From assembly GCF_024297145.1 (NCBI RefSeq), contig NZ_JANCTC010000026.1, forward strand, positions 1 through 60,889: a stretch of 60,889 nt of DNA, written 5' to 3'. The notes under the pieces were generated by a model that saw only the letters and a program-made list of their open reading frames with translations, searched no databases and was not told the DNA's origin. Position 1 is the first letter of the stretch. Every line of letters starts with the position of its first letter. Of this stretch, positions 10,623-19,252 are shown one piece after another. A program made the position numbers and the translations under genes. This stretch comes from Mesorhizobium sp. LMG 17147. Its GTDB lineage: Bacteria; Pseudomonadota; Alphaproteobacteria; Rhizobiales; Rhizobiaceae.

Positions 10623-11640
10623 CTCGGCGCCGCCAGGTGTCGGTGGCCACCGCCAGCGCGATCACCACGCCGATAACCACTTGCTGGATGAAGGGCGAGA
10701 CACCGAGCAGGTTCAGCCCGTTGCGCAGCACGCCGATGATGAGGACGCCGATGGCGGTGCCGCCGATCGAGCCGACGCCGCCCGACAGGCTGGCGCCGCC
10801 GATCACTACCGCCGCGATGGTGTCGAGTTCGTAGCCGAGGCCGGAACTCGGCTGGACGGAATCGAGCCGCGCGGCAAGCACGATGCCGGCGAGACCGGCC
10901 AGCACGGCGCAGATCGCATAGACCCAGTTCGTCAGCGACTTGACCGGTATGCCGGACAGCCGGGCGACTTCGGCACTGCCGCCGATTGCGTACAGGCTGC
11001 GGCCGGTGGCGCGGTAGTTGAGGAAGATCGCGAAAATGACGGCAAGCACGATCATCAGCCCGACGGTGACCGAGAGGAAGCCGAAATGGCGGATGATCGA
11101 CAGGCTGGTGAACCAGTCGGGAAAGCCGACGATCTGCGAGCCGTCGGTGATCATGTTGGCGAGACCGCGCGCCACCGACATCATCGCCAACGTGGCGATG
11201 AAGGGCGGCAGCTTGGTGATCGTGACCAGCAGGCCCGAAACCAGGCCGCAAAGACCGGCGACGACGAGGGCCGCGGCGATGCCGGCGGGCAGGCCGAGAT
11301 TGAGATAGTCCGGATGGGCGACGAAGCCCATCACCATGGAAGCCAGTGCCAGCACCGAGCCGACGGACAGGTCGATGCCGCCGATCAGGATGACCAGCGT
11401 CATGCCGATCGCCATGATGCCGAGCACGGTGACCTGGTCGAGCACGTTGAGGATGTTGCGGATGGTCAGGAACGTGTCGGTGGTCAGCGAGAGCGCCAGG
11501 CACAGCAGAACCAGCCCGATCAGCGGACCCATGGTTCCGGCAAAGACAGCTGAAAACCTTGCGCCCGCGGTAGCCTGCGCGCCAGAGCCTGCCTTCAACT
11601 CGCCTGCCTTCAAATTGCTTGTGTCGTTGCTCACAGCCAC
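10615..11640 (-). CDS. Sugar ABC transporter permease (RbsC type)
   Basis: The 341-residue membrane protein has about eight to ten hydrophobic segments and the CUT2 permease hallmarks GGIDLSVGSVLALASM near residue 92 and GYELDTIAAVVIGGASLSGGVG near residue 255. It should be the inner-membrane channel for the binding protein and ATPase that follow. The start is GTG 11640 preceded by GGAGGAGACAAA, a strong site. It is the first gene of the minus-strand operon 11640-6301 and diverges from the SorC regulator. Confidence 0.92.
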   Translation of the reverse strand: MAVSNDTSNLKAGELKAGSGAQATAGARFSAVFAGTMGPLIGLVLLCLALSLTTDTFLTIRNILNVLDQVTVLGIMAIGMTLVILIGGIDLSVGSVLALASMVMGFVAHPDYLNLGLPAGIAAALVVAGLCGLVSGLLVTITKLPPFIATLAMMSVARGLANMITDGSQIVGFPDWFTSLSIIRHFGFLSVTVGLMIVLAVIFAIFLNYRATGRSLYAIGGSAEVARLSGIPVKSLTNWVYAICAVLAGLAGIVLAARLDSVQPSSGLGYELDTIAAVVIGGASLSGGVGSIGGTAIGVLIIGVLRNGLNLLGVSPFIQQVVIGVVIALAVATDTWRRRAQ

Positions 11641-11706
11641 TTTGTCTCCTCCACAGCAATCCGGCGCTGCATCACCGGGCCACTTTGCTCACCAGGCTCC
11701 TCCCTG

Positions 11707-11740
11707 TGAACAATTTATCTTTAACATGCAATTTTGTTCA
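11707..11740. promoter_or_regulatory. Inverted repeat, probable SorC-family operator
   Basis: TGAACAATT (11707-11715) and its inverse, ending in TTGTTCA (11734-11740), flank an A/T-rich centre. The pair lies just downstream of the predicted minus-strand -10 box, between the divergent permease and SorC genes. An inverted repeat in this divergent gap is the expected place for sugar-controlled repression by the neighbouring SorC protein. Confidence 0.5.
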
Positions 11741-11769
11741 GCTAAACTGTTCGTCGGAAAATTGTCAAG
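11741..11769 (-). promoter_or_regulatory. Predicted promoter of the sugar ABC operon
   Basis: On the minus strand CTTGAC (11769-11764) is followed after exactly 17 bases by TTTAGC (11746-11741), matching the rhizobial housekeeping pattern CTTGAC-N17-CTATAT well at -35 and loosely at -10. The permease start lies about 100 bases downstream. Confidence 0.5.
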
Positions 11770-11906
11770 GCCTGCCGCTTCATTCGAGGACGGGTTTGCG
11801 CTGTCCGCCGGATTGGCTTACGCAAGGTCTCCGAAATCTTGGGCATTTCGAAGTCGCCGGATTGGAATTTCATGAGCAGAGCCGGCGGCTGCGGCAAGGC
11901 AAACAG

Positions 11907-12869
11907 ATGACGATCGTAGAGAACGAAAGAGCCTCGCGCTTCCCCGACGCCGAACTCAAGGCCCGGGCCGCCTGGCACTATTACGTCGAGGGTCTTACAC
12001 AGGAACGGATTTCCGAAATTCTTGGCGTCGGCCGCATCAAGGTGCATCGCATTCTCTCCGCCGCCCGCGAAGAGGGGGTCGTCCAGTTTCGCATCCGTGA
12101 CAGCGTCGTCGAATGCGTGATTTTGGAGGAAAGCCTGAAGCAGCGGTTCGGGCTCAGCCAGGCCGTGGTCGTGCCGTCGGCAGCCGACCGAAGCAATGCG
12201 CCGCTGATGATCGGCCACGCCGCTGCCGCCTACCTGGCCGACCATGTGAATGCCGGCGATGTCATCGCGCTGGGCTGGGGGCGGACACTGAAATTCGCCA
12301 TCAATGAATTGCCGCGGCGGCCCATCGCCAGGACGACGGTGGTTTCGATGCTTGGCGGCCTCACCCATGCCCAGCCGCTCAACCCGACAGAAAGCGCCTG
12401 GGATTTCGCCGAAAAGATCGGTGCGGAGTGCTTCCTGCTGCCGGTGCCGGTCTATGCCGACAGGCCGGAGCAGCGCGACGCCTTCATGAGCCAGCGCAGC
12501 GTTCAGGACGTCGTCTTCCGCGCACGCCGGGCAAACATCGCCGTGCTCAGCGTCGGCTCGTTTTCCAACGACAGCCCGATCGCCAATTATGGCTTCATCA
12601 AGCCAAGCGAACTCGAGGAATTGCAGGCGGCCGGTGCCGTAGGCGATATTCTGTGTCATTTCATCGACGCCGAGGGCCGCCCGGTCGACCACGAGGTCAA
12701 CCGCCGCGTCTGCGCCTATCCGCTGCAGGATCTGTCGGATATCCCGAGCATCATCCTGGTGTCGGGAGGCAGCGAGAAGGTTGCGGTGATGCGGGCTGCG
12801 CTCGCCAACACCAAGGTATCGGTTCTGATCACCGACGAAGACGCGGCAAAGGGCCTGCTCAACCGCTAG
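11907..12869 (+). CDS. SorC/DeoR-type sugar-binding transcriptional regulator
   Basis: The 320-residue protein has an N-terminal helix-turn-helix (about residues 20-55, YYVEGLTQERISEILGVGRI) and a C-terminal sugar-phosphate-binding domain of the SorC family, with GWGRTLKFAINELP and SVGSF. The open frame extends upstream, but ATG 11907 gives the usual family length. It is divergent from the ABC operon and its stop overlaps the stop of the convergent kinase by 2 bases. EryD, the erythritol regulator of Brucella and rhizobia, belongs to the same family, which fits a polyol role. Confidence 0.85.
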   Translation: MTIVENERASRFPDAELKARAAWHYYVEGLTQERISEILGVGRIKVHRILSAAREEGVVQFRIRDSVVECVILEESLKQRFGLSQAVVVPSAADRSNAPLMIGHAAAAYLADHVNAGDVIALGWGRTLKFAINELPRRPIARTTVVSMLGGLTHAQPLNPTESAWDFAEKIGAECFLLPVPVYADRPEQRDAFMSQRSVQDVVFRARRANIAVLSVGSFSNDSPIANYGFIKPSELEELQAAGAVGDILCHFIDAEGRPVDHEVNRRVCAYPLQDLSDIPSIILVSGGSEKVAVMRAALANTKVSVLITDEDAAKGLLNR

Positions 12870-14359
12870 ATTTCGCGGAGAGCGCCGAGGCGGCTATGGA
12901 TATCGCGCGTCGCTTGGTAAAGGTCGCGGTAGATTGCCTTGCGGTCGCGATAGGCGGCGACAAGCCCGTCGACCGGATCGACATGCCTGGTGGGAGCGGC
13001 AGCCATTGCCTGCGCGGCGGCTTCCGGCGAGGCAAACCAGCCGATAGCCGCTGCCGCAAGCATCGCAGCGCCGAGTGCGGCGGCTTCGTTGACCGGCGAG
13101 ACCGAGAGCGGCCGCTCGAGCACGCTTGCCATGATCTGCATGAGCAGCGCGCAATTGGTGCCGCCGCCGGCGGCAATCATCGCCGCCGGTCCGCCGGCCT
13201 GGGCTTCCATGGCCTCGGTGGCGACGGCCTGCTCGAAGGCGATGCCTTCCAGGACAGCGCGGAAGAGATGCTCCGGCCGGTGGTCCAGCGACAGGCCGAC
13301 AATGGCGCCGCGCGCCGCACCGTCCCAATAGGGGCTCATGACGCCGGCCCAATAGGGCATGATGAGCAGGCCGTCGCTGCCTGCAGCAACATCCAGCGCC
13401 GCGTTCTCCAGCGCTGCCGCCGATGGCGAACCGGTCGTGCGAACGATCCAGTCGACCAGCTGCATGCCCGAGCGCAGCACGGTCTCAAGCATGAAACCGG
13501 AGCCGGTCGGCGAGACCAGCGTTCGAAAAGCGTCCGAGGTTTTCACCTTGCCGGAATAGCAGCCGCTGACCACGCCGGAGCCGAGCGAGAGATAGCTCTT
13601 GCCTTCCCCGTAGACGCCCATGCCGAGGCCCATAGCTTGCCCGTCACCGGCTCCTGCCACAACCGGCGTGCCAGCCTTCAGGCCGGTCAGTTGCGCAGCG
13701 GTTGTGGAAAGCCCGCCGCAAATTGCGCCCGGCGCGGCCAACTCGGGCAATTGCTCCATCTGCAGTCCGGCGGCCGCAACGAGGCGGGGATGCCAGGTAC
13801 CTTTCTCGACGTCGAGCAGCCCGAGCGGATCCGCACTTGCGGTGCTGGTGACCAATCGCCCGGTCAGTCGCTGAACGAAGAATCCATGCACGTCGACCAG
13901 CGCCGCTGCCTGGCGAAGCACTTGCGCCTGCTGCTCGGCAAGCCAGGCGATGGCGTAGAGTGCCGGCGTCGGGTCCGGCGGCTTGCCGCTCCAGTCGCGG
14001 ATCGCCTCGCGGCCGAGTTCGGCCGAAAGCCTGATAACCTGCGGACGGGCGCGTTCGTCCAGCCACAGGATCGCCGGGATGAGTGCTTCGCCGGCGCCGT
14101 CCACCAGCGTGAAGGTCTCGCGCTGATGAGCGATGCAGATCGCCGCCACCCGCGCACCGCCGACCGCCTCGGTGACCTGCTTCAATGCGCCAAGCAGCGC
14201 CGTCCACCAATGTTCGGCGTCCTGCTCGAAATGGCCGGGCTTCGGATTTGAAAGCGGGTACGGCTCGCGCGCCTGGAACAGCTCCTCGCCGTCGCGCGCG
14301 AAGGCAATTGCCTTCACGGCCGTGGTCGAGGCGTCGATCCCGATTACGACATCTTCCAT
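12866..14359 (-). CDS. FGGY-family carbohydrate kinase
   Basis: The 497-residue kinase starts VVIGIDASTTAVKAIAF, the phosphate-binding strand of the actin-like ATPase fold. It has the FGGY N-domain (GHFEQDAEHWW, then AHQRE) and a C-terminal ATP-binding part with VVAGAGDGQAMGLG and AAGGGTNCALLMQIMA. The family phosphorylates xylulose, ribulose, glycerol, erythritol and relatives at the terminal hydroxyl; which one is used here is not evident. ATG 14359 lies 20 bases after the stop of the oxidoreductase gene, so the two are co-transcribed. The gene converges with the SorC gene. Confidence 0.88.
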   Translation of the reverse strand: MEDVVIGIDASTTAVKAIAFARDGEELFQAREPYPLSNPKPGHFEQDAEHWWTALLGALKQVTEAVGGARVAAICIAHQRETFTLVDGAGEALIPAILWLDERARPQVIRLSAELGREAIRDWSGKPPDPTPALYAIAWLAEQQAQVLRQAAALVDVHGFFVQRLTGRLVTSTASADPLGLLDVEKGTWHPRLVAAAGLQMEQLPELAAPGAICGGLSTTAAQLTGLKAGTPVVAGAGDGQAMGLGMGVYGEGKSYLSLGSGVVSGCYSGKVKTSDAFRTLVSPTGSGFMLETVLRSGMQLVDWIVRTTGSPSAAALENAALDVAAGSDGLLIMPYWAGVMSPYWDGAARGAIVGLSLDHRPEHLFRAVLEGIAFEQAVATEAMEAQAGGPAAMIAAGGGTNCALLMQIMASVLERPLSVSPVNEAAALGAAMLAAAAIGWFASPEAAAQAMAAAPTRHVDPVDGLVAAYRDRKAIYRDLYQATRDIHSRLGALREI

Positions 14360-14379
14360 CAGGCGGAGATCCGGCGGGG

Positions 14380-15702
14380 TCAGGCCGCGTTGGTGGCGAA
14401 CCGTCCGTCTGACTGGTCGAGACGGCGGCGGATCTGGGTTATCACCATCGAATCGTCGGGTACACAATTTTCATAGGTCAGGAAGTCGCCGGTCTTGAGC
14501 GGCTTGACCACCTTGGCGCGTTCGGCAAGGCCGAGCGGCAGGGCGCCGCGGGCGCGCGCATCCTCCCAGGTCATGGCGAAGCCGCGATAGTCGTTCTCGC
14601 CGATCATGCCGAGAGATTGGCCAACGCCGAGATCGCTCTTGGCAACCGCCACCGCCTCGGCGACCGGATGGTCGAGCGGCTCCATGTCGGCACGCTTGTA
14701 GACCACCGCGCGCGCCGCCGACAGCGGCACTTCCAGGCTGGTCAGATGATAGGGCCGGAAGATCGTGAAATAGGGGCCTTGGCCGACCTTGAGGTCGATC
14801 ATGCGCTCCAGCACACGCGGATGCCGGGTTTCGATGATGCAGAACACGCCGGGCGCCACACCCTTGCCGATCGAGTAATCGACAACGCCCTTGCGGTGCA
14901 GCACGCCGCCGTCCTCGCGCGGGCAAAGCACGCTTGCCAGCTCCTCCAGCGTCGCGGTCGGGCCGTGCATGCCCGGCACATCGGGCACCAGGCCGGTAGC
15001 ATTGGCGATTGCCACCATTTCGATCGCCGTCTTCGAGCCGTCGACGAATTCGACCAGCATGCGCGCATTCATGTTGCGCTCGGCCGCCTCCTTCTCGTAG
15101 TCGGCCGGCATGGCGTCGATCTTCAGCGGATTGTTCTTGCCCTTGCCGGCGGCGATGATGTTGAAGCCGAGGCTTTTGGCAAAGCCGATGATCTCCAGCG
15201 TGCAGGCGGGCTCGTCGCCGGCGGCACCGGTATAGACGACGCCGGCCTTGCGTGCCTCCTCCTTGAGGAAGCGGCCGATGGTGATGTCGGCCTCGACATT
15301 GAGCATGACGATATGCTTGCCGTTCTTCATCACTTCGAGCGCAAACAGCGTCCCGATATTGGGATTGCCCGTTGCGTCGATGATGACGTCGATCCGGCCG
15401 GCCGCCGCCAGCGCATGCAAATCTTCGGTCACCGCGATCTTGCCCGCCTCGATGGCGCGGTCGATCGCCGCGGCATTGCCGGCCTGAACGATGTCGGAAT
15501 GGTCATGGCCAGCGAGCAGCGCCGCGTCGATCGCTGCCTGCGGCCTGACTTCGGAAATGGCGCCGATCCGCATGCCCGGCATCAGCGCGACCTGGACGAC
15601 GATGTCGGTGCCCATCTGCCCGGCGCCGGCAAGCCCGATGGTGATCGGCCCCTGCTGTTCAGCGCGCTGCAGAAGTTCCGCTGCAAATTGCGGATGGGAC
15701 AT
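14380..15702 (-). CDS. NAD(P)-dependent oxidoreductase with homoserine-dehydrogenase-like fold and C-terminal SAF domain
   Basis: The 440-residue protein has a Rossmann motif GLAGAGQMGTDI near residue 23, an IDATGNPNIG segment near 107 typical of homoserine-dehydrogenase-like folds, and a central part with GAAGDEPA and AGKGKNNPL. The last 80 residues (ARGALPLGLAERAKVVKPL, then GDFLTYENC) look like a SAF domain. Such proteins occur in sugar and polyol operons of rhizobia, but I know of no firmly assigned reaction. It is the first gene of the oxidoreductase-kinase pair. It may act on the kinase product or on the sugar before phosphorylation. Confidence 0.75.
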   Translation of the reverse strand: MSHPQFAAELLQRAEQQGPITIGLAGAGQMGTDIVVQVALMPGMRIGAISEVRPQAAIDAALLAGHDHSDIVQAGNAAAIDRAIEAGKIAVTEDLHALAAAGRIDVIIDATGNPNIGTLFALEVMKNGKHIVMLNVEADITIGRFLKEEARKAGVVYTGAAGDEPACTLEIIGFAKSLGFNIIAAGKGKNNPLKIDAMPADYEKEAAERNMNARMLVEFVDGSKTAIEMVAIANATGLVPDVPGMHGPTATLEELASVLCPREDGGVLHRKGVVDYSIGKGVAPGVFCIIETRHPRVLERMIDLKVGQGPYFTIFRPYHLTSLEVPLSAARAVVYKRADMEPLDHPVAEAVAVAKSDLGVGQSLGMIGENDYRGFAMTWEDARARGALPLGLAERAKVVKPLKTGDFLTYENCVPDDSMVITQIRRRLDQSDGRFATNAA

Positions 15703-15761
15703 GTCGCTTCCTCCAGTTCCTGACGCGCCGCAGCGTCCAAATCAACGTTTTGAACATTTCT

Positions 15762-15771
15762 ATTTGCAAAT
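15762..15771. promoter_or_regulatory. Palindrome ATTTGCAAAT upstream of the oxidoreductase-kinase operon
   Basis: A perfect 10-bp palindrome in an A/T-rich stretch, with further partial symmetry (TTT and AAA at equal distances). It lies 60 bases upstream of the start at 15702, where an operator or promoter is expected. It does not share the TGAACAA motif of the ABC operon. Confidence 0.35.
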
Positions 15772-15916
15772 GAAAAATATTTCAACCGGCAATTGGGCAT
15801 TGCCGCTCTGCAATCGGCCGAAGACGATTGGATGAGCGGTCAATCCACACGGCCGTGCCTCCGCAGTCAGAAGGACGCGGCATATTCAGGCTGATTCGGT
15901 GCAGCCTTATTGCAGT

Positions 15917-17023
15917 TCAGCTGCCGATTTCGAAAAAGGGCGCGCCGAGCAGGCCGGGAACGACATCGATGCCGAGGCCCGGCCCATCCGGAATGCCCAT
16001 ACGGCTTCCCGAAACCGGCGGCATGTTGGATGCGGTGCGCACCGTCACCCATTCGTGAAAGGCGATAGCGTGCAGCCGGCGCTCCTCCGGCGTCGACAGC
16101 GACAGATGCGCCATGGCCGATGTGTCGATCTCGGCGCCGCCAGTGTCCTCGACCGTGATCATGAAGCCGAGGTCGACGGCAAGGTCGCGGATCTGGCGCG
16201 TTTTGGTGACGCCGCCAAGGCGTGAGATCTTCAGCGTCAGCCCGTCGGCGGCGCCCTTGCGATGGATGTCGAGCATATCGTGAAGCGAGGCGACGGATTC
16301 GTCGAGCACCATCGGCTTGCCGAGCGAGCGGCGCACCGACAGGCATTCGTCGATCGTCGTGCAGGGCTGCTCGAACGTGTAGTCGATGTTGCGCGTCGCA
16401 TCGGCGAACTGGCGCGCCTGGTAAGGCGTCCAACCGGCATTGGCGTCGCAGAAGATGACGGTGCCCTTCGGCACGGCGGCGGCGACGGCTGTGACGCGTT
16501 CGATGTCGTCATGGACGTTGCCGCCGACCTTGACCTGCAGCCGGTGAAAGCCGTCGTTGAGGATGCGCTTGGCGAGTGCGGCCATCGCGTCGACGGTGCC
16601 GTGGGTGACGACCTTGTAGAGTTCGGCCGTCTCGCTTTCGCGCCCACCGAGCAGGGTGACCAGCGGCACGTCGGCGGCGCGCGCCGCGAGATCCGAGCAT
16701 GCCATGTCGAGCGCCGACTTGACGTAGGGATGGCCCTTGAACACCGTGTCCATCAGCCTGTTGATACTGGCAAGCCCGCGTGGGTCATGGCCGATGAGAT
16801 GCGGCGCGATCTCGACGACGCCGGCGCGCGTGCCGGCGGCGAAGGCAGGCGAATAGAAGTTGCCGAGCGGCGCCATCTCGCCCCAGCCGGTGAGCCCGCT
16901 ATCGGTGGTGACGGCGACGATCACCGCGTCGAACGCATCGGCGACGCGCCCCTTGGACATGCGGTAAGGCCCGTCAACGAAGGGCTGCACGACATGAAAG
17001 GCCTTGATGGTTTTGATCTGCAC
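15917..17023 (-). CDS. Enolase-superfamily dehydratase/epimerase (cis-3-hydroxyproline dehydratase-like)
   Basis: The 368-residue protein has the enolase-superfamily N-terminal capping domain (GWGEMAPLG; KSALDMACSDL near residue 100) and a barrel with catalytic lysine in RLQVKVGG, metal ligands in FCDANAG, FEQPC and VLDESV, and the second-side lysine in TLKISRLGG. QVK rather than KxK and the string VEDTGGAEI match the branch that includes cis-3-hydroxy-L-proline dehydratase and hydroxyproline-betaine epimerase. The substrate is therefore probably a cyclic amino acid or betaine; a sugar acid is less likely. GTG 17023 is chosen because it starts MQIKTIKAF. A GntR gene lies 50 bases upstream on the same strand. 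Confidence 0.75.
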   Translation of the reverse strand: MQIKTIKAFHVVQPFVDGPYRMSKGRVADAFDAVIVAVTTDSGLTGWGEMAPLGNFYSPAFAAGTRAGVVEIAPHLIGHDPRGLASINRLMDTVFKGHPYVKSALDMACSDLAARAADVPLVTLLGGRESETAELYKVVTHGTVDAMAALAKRILNDGFHRLQVKVGGNVHDDIERVTAVAAAVPKGTVIFCDANAGWTPYQARQFADATRNIDYTFEQPCTTIDECLSVRRSLGKPMVLDESVASLHDMLDIHRKGAADGLTLKISRLGGVTKTRQIRDLAVDLGFMITVEDTGGAEIDTSAMAHLSLSTPEERRLHAIAFHEWVTVRTASNMPPVSGSRMGIPDGPGLGIDVVPGLLGAPFFEIGS

Positions 17024-17073
17024 GTTTTCTGTCCGTTGCCTATTTTCCGGGATGACCACCAGAATTGTCTGGC

Positions 17074-17799
17074 TCAGCCGCCTTCAGGCGGTCCGGCACG
17101 ATTGGCGCCAGCACCCTTTGAGCCGCGCTGCTCCAGCCCGCGCGCATAGGCGAGCAATGCCTCGAAATCGAAATCGATATGCTCCTTGGCGTGGCGCTGG
17201 GCAGCGCGCATGTCGCTGCCCTTGAGCAGCCGTACATAGGTCTCGTGAGCATCTTCGGCAGGCACCGGCTCGTTGCGCGCCCGCTGGTGCAGCGCGAAAT
17301 ACATCTGCAGCCGGCTGGTCAGCCGCTGCCACGTCTCAAGCAGCACCGAATTATCGGCCCATTCGTGGATCAGGCCATGCAGTTGCAGCGCCGTTTCGAT
17401 CTGCCGCGTCGTGTCCAGTTCGCGCGTCGCCTGCTTCACCGCCGCATGGCGCCGGTCGAGCTCGTCGAAGAAGCGCTGGTCGCGAAGCGGCCATGTCCGC
17501 GCGATGGCGAATTCGTCGATCACCTTGTTGAGCGAATAGGCATCGTCGATGTCCTTGGCGGTAACGTCGATGACGAAGGTTCCGGCGTAGGGGATGCTGG
17601 TCAGGATGCCTTCCTGCACCAATTCGCGCATCGCCTCGCGCAGCGGCGCACGGCTCACCCGCATCTGCTCGGAAATCCTGAGTTCGTTGAGCTTCTGCCC
17701 CGGTTCCAACTGGCCGGTCAGGATCGCCCGCCGGAGCAGCGCCACGATCTCGGCGCGTCTTGTCGTGTCGGCGATCGGACTGAAATCCAGCGTTGCCAT
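17074..17799 (-). CDS. GntR-family regulator, FCD type
   Basis: The 241-residue protein has a winged helix-turn-helix at about residues 10-75 (LRRAILTGQLEPGQKLNELRI, then VSRAPLREAMREL) and an all-helical FCD ligand-binding domain with histidines expected to hold a metal (HGLIHEW, HETYVRLL, HAKEHIDFDF). It probably controls the adjacent enolase-superfamily gene and itself. ATG 17799 has GGAG 12 bases upstream; a TTG at 17817 is an alternative start. A perfect palindrome of FCD-operator type lies at 17833-17848. Confidence 0.88.
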   Translation of the reverse strand: MATLDFSPIADTTRRAEIVALLRRAILTGQLEPGQKLNELRISEQMRVSRAPLREAMRELVQEGILTSIPYAGTFVIDVTAKDIDDAYSLNKVIDEFAIARTWPLRDQRFFDELDRRHAAVKQATRELDTTRQIETALQLHGLIHEWADNSVLLETWQRLTSRLQMYFALHQRARNEPVPAEDAHETYVRLLKGSDMRAAQRHAKEHIDFDFEALLAYARGLEQRGSKGAGANRAGPPEGG

Positions 17800-17832
17800 T
17801 TCCGGCTGCTCCAGCAAACCGGAAGGAAAAAC

Positions 17833-17848
17833 AGATTGTCGACAATCT
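17833..17848. promoter_or_regulatory. Perfect 16-bp palindrome, GntR/FCD operator
   Basis: AGATTGTCGACAATCT is fully symmetrical and carries the TTGTnnACAA core known for many FCD-type GntR proteins. It lies 34 bases upstream of the GntR start, which suggests autoregulation and control of the downstream enolase-superfamily gene. Confidence 0.7.
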
Positions 17849-17951
17849 TACAAGATGCGGGTCGTGGATTTCTTGACTTCCGCTTGGCCGGTGGCTTGCG
17901 GCGCAGGCAAGGCCGTCAGGCCGCACGGCCGCAAAAACCGACCCTGCTGAA

Positions 17952-17981
17952 CATACGCCGGCTTCTCGAAGCCGGCGTATG
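17952..17981. terminator. Strong hairpin between gntR and the efflux operon
   Basis: CATACGCCGGCTTC and its exact inverse are separated by two bases (a 12-13 bp stem in practice). It lies between the 5' end of gntR and the 3' end of the efflux operon, without a T-run on either side. It may be a second stop for efflux read-through or a small repeat element. Confidence 0.45.
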
Positions 17982-18026
17982 CAGCGCTTTCCCCAAGGAA
18001 TTGCGTAAGACGAAACATAGCAAAAC

Positions 18027-18056
18027 GGCGCCCTTGGCGTGGGAGCCGAGGGCGCC
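18027..18056 (-). terminator. Rho-independent terminator of the RND efflux operon
   Basis: On the minus strand GGCGCCCTCGG pairs with CCAAGGGCGCC (one G-T pair, 8-base loop) and is followed by GTTTTG. It lies 26 bases after the stop of the membrane-fusion gene, as expected for the end of this operon. Confidence 0.65.
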
Positions 18057-18081
18057 GCGGGACCGGACCTGATGGGGGTTA

Positions 18082-19236
18082 TCAGGTGGCCGGTTTCTCG
18101 GGCAGCGGCGAGACCGGCATTCCCGGGCCGATCTTCTGCAGATTGCCCGTAATGACCCGGTCGCCTTCGGCCACACCGCTCAAGATGGCGACCTGATCGC
18201 CATTGGTCGGTCCGAGCGAAACGATACGCTGGTCGACCGTGTTGTCCTTGCCGACGACATAGAGGTATTTGCCGAGCTGGCCTGAGCCGAGTGCCGTCTG
18301 CGGTACCATCAGCGCATCGGGCTGCTCTTTGACGTGCAGCCGGACGCGGACATATTGGCCGGGGAGCAGCGTGAACTTGGCGTTGCCGATCGTCGCCCGT
18401 GCCGTGATCGTGCCGGTCGAGCGATCGATCGTGTTGTCTATGAAGGTAAGATCGCCCTTCTGGCGCGGTTCCGTTTCACCGGGAAGCAGGACGTCGACGC
18501 TGATCGGTCCCGCGGCCCGGGCTTCCTCGATCTGTGTCAGGTCCGTTTCGCTCGGATTGAAGGTGACGTAGATCGGATCGAGCTGCACCAGCGAATTGAG
18601 CACCGTGCCGGCAACGCTGACCAGCGTTCCAACGGATGCCTGGCTGCGTCCGATGCGTCCCGCGAACGGGGCACGGATTTCGGTATAGCTCAAATTGAGC
18701 TCGGCGGTCCGCAAGGCGGCCTGGTTCACGGCGAGCGAGGCCTGAGCCTCACGCAAGGTGCTGGTGCGCTGGTCGAACACGTCCTTGGCGAGATAGCCGC
18801 TCTTGGCGAGCTCGCTGCCGCGCCCGAGATTGGAGCGCGCATAGTCGAGTGTTGCCGTGTCGCGCTGGATAAGCGCCTTCGCCTGCTCGAGGGCAGCCTG
18901 GAAATCCTCGGGGGCGATCTTGTAGAGAAGGTCGCCCTTCGCAACGTCACTGCCGTCGATGGCGACCTGCTCCTGCAGGTAGCCCGGCACGCGCGCCTGC
19001 AGCGTGATGCTGCGGATCGGCTCCACCCGGGCAGCGTAGTCGAGATAGATCGGGATCGTCTTCTTGACGACGCTCACCACCGGCACCGGCATGACGAAGG
19101 CTTCCGGCTTGGGTGTTGCCGCCCCGGCTGTGCCGGCGTTGAGGCTGAGGCTGCCCATGTCGAGCAGGTGAACGCTCGCCACCGAAATCGCCCCAAGGGC
19201 GACGGCCGTTCCCAGCGCGATTTTCCATTTACGCAT
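18082..19236 (-). CDS. RND efflux periplasmic adaptor (membrane-fusion protein)
   Basis: The 384-residue protein has an N-terminal hydrophobic anchor (about residues 5-28), then the usual order of half barrel-sandwich (LQARVPGYLQEQVAIDGSDV), a long alpha-helical hairpin (about 100-170), the second half (YTEIRAPFAGRIG) and a beta-barrel (LDPIYVTFNPSETDL). It should link the inner-membrane pump to an outer-membrane channel; no TolC-like gene is present nearby. ATG 19236 has GGAG 8 bases upstream. It follows the pump gene with 16 bases between, an unusual order because the adaptor gene normally comes first. Confidence 0.92.
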   Translation of the reverse strand: MRKWKIALGTAVALGAISVASVHLLDMGSLSLNAGTAGAATPKPEAFVMPVPVVSVVKKTIPIYLDYAARVEPIRSITLQARVPGYLQEQVAIDGSDVAKGDLLYKIAPEDFQAALEQAKALIQRDTATLDYARSNLGRGSELAKSGYLAKDVFDQRTSTLREAQASLAVNQAALRTAELNLSYTEIRAPFAGRIGRSQASVGTLVSVAGTVLNSLVQLDPIYVTFNPSETDLTQIEEARAAGPISVDVLLPGETEPRQKGDLTFIDNTIDRSTGTITARATIGNAKFTLLPGQYVRVRLHVKEQPDALMVPQTALGSGQLGKYLYVVGKDNTVDQRIVSLGPTNGDQVAILSGVAEGDRVITGNLQKIGPGMPVSPLPEKPAT

Positions 19237-19252
19237 GATCAATTCTCCAGTC

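Noticed and set aside
10460..11659. 399-codon frame overlapping the sugar permease
   Set aside because: Arg/His-rich translation without hydrophobic helices; it is an alternative frame of the permease gene.
12428..14251. 607-codon plus-strand ORF over the kinase gene
   Set aside because: Antisense to a well-supported FGGY kinase. High GC makes long antisense frames common here.
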